16,474 nt of DNA from an uncultured Sphingobacteriales bacterium (GTDB taxonomy: Bacteria; Bacteroidota; Bacteroidia; Chitinophagales; Chitinophagaceae), in contig CAMPKG010000029.1 of the NCBI GenBank assembly GCA_946887085.1, positions 1-16,474 on the forward strand, written 5' to 3'. The translations under genes were made by a program, and so were the position numbers. Each line of letters starts with the position of its first letter. Position 1 is the stretch's first letter. Positions 14,420 through 16,474 of this stretch are shown here, piece after piece. The notes under the pieces were generated by a model, which was not told the DNA's origin, made no database searches, and was given only the letters and a program-made list of their open reading frames with translations.

Positions 14420-15130
14420 TTATTTTTCCTTTTCGTTGTCCATGTTCTTACGTGGATTCTTCTCCAGCACTTCGTCCACCATGCCGTAGTCTTTGGCTTC
14501 CAGTGCGGTCATCCAGTAATCGCGGTCGCTGTCTTTTTCCACTTTGCTCACTTTTTGTCCTGAGTGGCTGGCGATGATCTCGTAGAGCTCTTTTTTCAGC
14601 TTGCCGATCTCGCGGGCGGTGATCTCGATATCAGAAGCTTGTCCTTCTGCGCCACCCAGCGGCTGGTGTATCATTATACGGCTGTGTTTCAGCGCGGTAC
14701 GTTTGCCTTTGGTGCCGGCGCACATCAGCACGGCTGCCATCGAGGCGCCTATGCCGGTACAGATTGTGGAAACATCGGGGTTGATGATCTGCATGGTATC
14801 ATAGATGCCAAGGCCGGCGTACACGCTGCCACCGGGGCTGTTGATGTACATCTGCACATCGCGGTTGCGGTCTGTGCTCTCGAGGAACAGCAGCTGCGCG
14901 GTTACGATATTGGCTACATAGTCGTTGATAGCTTCACCCAGGAAGATGATGCGGTCCATCATCAGGCGCGAGAACACGTCCATAGACGCTACGTTCAGCG
15001 GACGCTCTTCGATGATGTATGGCGTGAGGCCCTGCGGAACACGCACAAGCGAAGATTGGTAGTTGTGCAGTGTGAGGCTGCTGATGCCATGATGTTTGGT
15101 GGCATATTTCTGAAATTCATTTGAATTCAT
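14420..15130 (-). CDS. clpP: ATP-dependent Clp protease proteolytic subunit
   Basis: ClpP is the serine peptidase that forms a double heptameric chamber and degrades proteins delivered by ClpX or ClpA-type unfoldases in the cytoplasm. The 236-residue protein contains YINSPGGSVYAGLGIYDTMQ (95-114), the nucleophile in GIGASMAAV (S130), the catalytic His in RIMIHQPLGG (H155) and the Asp in DSDRDYWM (D204). PYIIEERPLNVASMDVFSRL (38-57) is the usual N-terminal region. The ATG at 15130 is chosen because MNSNEFQKYATKHHGISS matches Bacteroidota ClpP starts; the open frame runs 28 codons further upstream, but those would lie across the leader hairpin and -7 box. The C-terminal tail (about 224-236) is charged. 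clpX and tig, frequent neighbours elsewhere, are absent here. Confidence 0.95.
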   Translation of the reverse strand: MNSNEFQKYATKHHGISSLTLHNYQSSLVRVPQGLTPYIIEERPLNVASMDVFSRLMMDRIIFLGEAINDYVANIVTAQLLFLESTDRNRDVQMYINSPGGSVYAGLGIYDTMQIINPDVSTICTGIGASMAAVLMCAGTKGKRTALKHSRIMIHQPLGGAEGQASDIEITAREIGKLKKELYEIIASHSGQKVSKVEKDSDRDYWMTALEAKDYGMVDEVLEKNPRKNMDNEKEK

Positions 15131-15163
15131 AAATCGTATTTTTGAGATCGAGGTTTTATATAG

Positions 15164-15199
15164 TTGTGGTAAAACAATTTTTAAACCACAATAAATATA
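15164..15199 (-). promoter_or_regulatory. Candidate clpP promoter with leader inverted repeat
   Basis: On the minus strand TATATTTA (15199-15192) matches five of six fixed positions of the -7 box. Directly after it TTGTGGT (15191-15185) and ACCACAA (15170-15164) form a 7-bp perfect inverted repeat, with an inner AAAA/TTTT pairing around ATTG. Transcription would start inside or at the edge of this repeat, so it is placed to act as a repressor operator or a leader hairpin. No clear -33 TTG was found. Confidence 0.4.
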
Positions 15200-15327
15200 G
15201 TGCCATAACGGCATATTAAACTATCGATCCTGTTGATCGGGCAAATAAAACGTACAAAACGTCATACTCACCTGATTATCCATTGTGATATATGGTGACC
15301 AGGCGCCAGCAAATACTCAATTAGCTA

Positions 15328-16311
15328 ATGCAACTCACGCTGAACCTTGACATACCGGCGCTGCCAAAGCCGATCACCTACCGCGATAGCATCTTGCTTA
15401 TCGGCTCCTGCTTTACCGAGAACATGTCAGAAAGGCTGAATGCACATAAGTTTCGTGTGTTGTCCAATCCGCATGGTATCCTGTTCAATCCCATGAGTGT
15501 AGCGCAAAGCCTGGATAGTTATATAGATAACAAGCAATACGGTGAAACAGATCTCTTCCAGCTCAACGAACTCTGGAACAGCTGGGACCATCACACACGT
15601 TTTTCACACATAGATAAAACAGCGGCGCTCTCGGGCATCAACAACGCGCAGGCCGAAGCATCGAAGTTTATTAAAGATGCAGGCTGGGTAGTGATCACGC
15701 TCGGTTCGGCCTTCCTGTATTATCTCAAGGATAGCGATAAACATGTTGCCAACAACCACCGCGCACCGGCCCAGTGGTTTGAAAAGCGGTTGCTGGAAGT
15801 GGAGACCATCGTTACAGCGCTGTCGCAAACACTGGACAAATTGATCGCGTTAAATCCCGGCGTTCAAATACTTTTCACCATCAGCCCCGTGCGGCATATA
15901 AGAGATGGGGTGATCGATAATAACCGCAGCAAGGCCCGGCTGATAGAAGCCCTACACCAGCTCTGCTCGAAATTTCAGCAGGCGTATTACTTCCCGGCTT
16001 ATGAGCTGGTCATCGACGTCCTGCGCGATTACCGCTATTACGATATCGACTTCGTGCACCCGAACTACCTGGCTACTTCCTTTGTCTGGGAGCAGTTCGT
16101 TAGCTCCTGTGTGGACCATGCCACAAAACAGATGATGAAAGAAGTGCAGGAGCTGTCTATTGCCCGTGCACACCGTCCAAGATTCCCGGAAACGGAGGGA
16201 CACCGCAAATTCATGGAGTCTTATGCCGCCAAAGCAAGGGCCCTCGCGACAGACCATCCTTACCTCGACCTGGAGGAGGAAATCGCCTATTTTTCGCGGA
16301 GAAACGCATAA
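15328..16311 (+). CDS. GSCFA domain protein, SGNH-hydrolase-like
   Basis: The 327-residue protein opens with LLIGSCFTENMSERL (23-37), the GSCFA-family signature; S27 occupies the place of the nucleophile of SGNH/GDSL esterases. Further family segments are NPHGILFNPMSVA (47-59), WDHHTRFSH (86-94), VITLGSAFLYY (122-132), TISPVRHIRDG (184-194) and DFVHPNYLA (241-249), in which D241 and H244 fit the Asp-x-x-His of the triad. There is no signal peptide. GSCFA proteins occur widely in Bacteroidota with unknown substrates; carbohydrate or acyl-ester hydrolysis is an inference from the superfamily. The ATG at 15328 gives the standard start. The stop lies in a small inverted repeat (AACGC 16303-16307 with GCGTT 16312-16316) that lacks a T-run. 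yidC follows after 94 bases with its own promoter. Confidence 0.87.
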   Translation: MQLTLNLDIPALPKPITYRDSILLIGSCFTENMSERLNAHKFRVLSNPHGILFNPMSVAQSLDSYIDNKQYGETDLFQLNELWNSWDHHTRFSHIDKTAALSGINNAQAEASKFIKDAGWVVITLGSAFLYYLKDSDKHVANNHRAPAQWFEKRLLEVETIVTALSQTLDKLIALNPGVQILFTISPVRHIRDGVIDNNRSKARLIEALHQLCSKFQQAYYFPAYELVIDVLRDYRYYDIDFVHPNYLATSFVWEQFVSSCVDHATKQMMKEVQELSIARAHRPRFPETEGHRKFMESYAAKARALATDHPYLDLEEEIAYFSRRNA

Positions 16312-16344
16312 GCGTTAGAAAATATATCATCCCTTTCATTGTAT

Positions 16345-16360
16345 AGGAATTTATATTCCT
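16345..16360. repeat. Inverted repeat upstream of the yidC -7 box
   Basis: AGGAAT (16345-16350) and ATTCCT (16355-16360) form a perfect 6-bp inverted repeat around TTAT, 17 bases before the -7 box. There is no T-run, so it is more likely an operator than a terminator. It is similar to the element in the spacer of the met promoter at 7820-7834. Confidence 0.4.
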
Positions 16361-16377
16361 GTCCATTCCAATTTACC

Positions 16378-16385
16378 TACCTTTG
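16378..16385 (+). promoter_or_regulatory. -7 box of the yidC promoter
   Basis: TACCTTTG matches the Bacteroidota -7 consensus TAnnTTTG at every fixed position and lies 20 bases before the yidC ATG, predicting a short leader. A clear -33 TTG at normal spacing was not found; TTTA at 16350-16353 is the nearest approximation. Confidence 0.65.
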
Positions 16386-16405
16386 CGTTCTTATTTTTTC
16401 CATTC

Positions 16406-16474
16406 ATGGATCGTAATTCAGTAATTGGTTTTGGTTTATTGATATTGCTGCTGATAGGATATGTAGTATACAAC
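16406..16474 (+). CDS. yidC: Membrane protein insertase YidC, N-terminal fragment
   Basis: The first 23 codons read MDRNSVIGFGLLILLLIGYV and then VYN before the window ends. MDRN followed at once by a hydrophobic helix is the typical N-terminus of YidC in Bacteroidota, where the first membrane segment anchors the large periplasmic domain. YidC inserts membrane proteins alone or with SecYEG. It has a strong -7 box directly upstream. Only the first helix is visible, so the call rests on this N-terminal pattern. Confidence 0.8.
   Translation, partial: MDRNSVIGFGLLILLLIGYVVYN

Noticed and set aside
14564..15124. A 186-codon open frame on the plus strand opposite clpP, and other long antisense frames opposite hom and the metB-like gene.
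   Set aside because: They mirror strongly conserved genes on the other strand and their translations resemble no protein family.
15247..15262. Direct repeat AAAACGT twice, 2 bases apart, upstream of the GSCFA gene.
   Set aside because: Too short to claim a regulatory site, and no promoter boxes are placed suitably around it.

Overview
The window looks like a chromosomal stretch of a Bacteroidota bacterium, most likely close to Chitinophagaceae. This rests on a type IX secretion (T9SS) C-terminal sorting tail, -7 boxes of the TAnnTTTG type, start regions almost without Shine-Dalgarno sequences, an AmgK-like kinase fused to a RapZ C-terminal domain, a TIGR02757 protein, a GSCFA protein, and the sequence style of ClpP and of the YidC N-terminus. 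No transposases, phage genes, tRNAs, rRNAs or CRISPR arrays were seen. The genes are mostly housekeeping and envelope functions, and the regulatory DNA between them is the most informative part.

Layout. 1-70 is the start of a leftward family 2 glycosyltransferase. 187-1314 is an arylsulfotransferase-like secreted protein; it converges on corA (1319-2428, leftward), whose apparent terminator lies inside the arylsulfotransferase gene. 2533-5029 is a rightward cluster: exported cyclophilin, a shortened LptF/LptG-family permease, and a TIGR02757 protein. 5026-7840 is a leftward methionine-biosynthesis transcription unit: promoter, SAM-I riboswitch, intrinsic terminator, a 19-codon leader ORF with a perfect Shine-Dalgarno sequence, a metB-like gene and homoserine dehydrogenase. 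7938-10682 is a tightly packed rightward operon: lpxH, a SixA-type phosphatase, and the AmgK-RapZ fusion. A bidirectional terminator separates it from a leftward PQQ-dependent sugar dehydrogenase carrying a T9SS tail (10765-12426). A 434-base gene-free stretch with several hairpins leads to a GT-C-like membrane protein (12861-14321). It converges on clpP (14420-15130, leftward) through a strong hairpin terminator. A GSCFA protein (15328-16311) and the first 23 codons of yidC (from 16406, behind a TACCTTTG -7 box) close the window.

How the parts work together. Several genes serve the outer membrane and cell wall: LpxH (lipid A), the LptF/G relative (lipopolysaccharide transport family), the AmgK-RapZ fusion (amino-sugar phosphorylation and possibly sensing), two glycosyltransferase-type proteins, and YidC. 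The metB-hom unit supplies homoserine-derived sulfur amino acids and appears to be controlled at two levels: SAM-dependent transcription termination, then a possible translational switch in which the metB start region pairs with the coding sequence of the leader ORF. That second layer, the apparently jellyroll-less LptF/G relative and the kinase-RapZ fusion are the items most worth following up.
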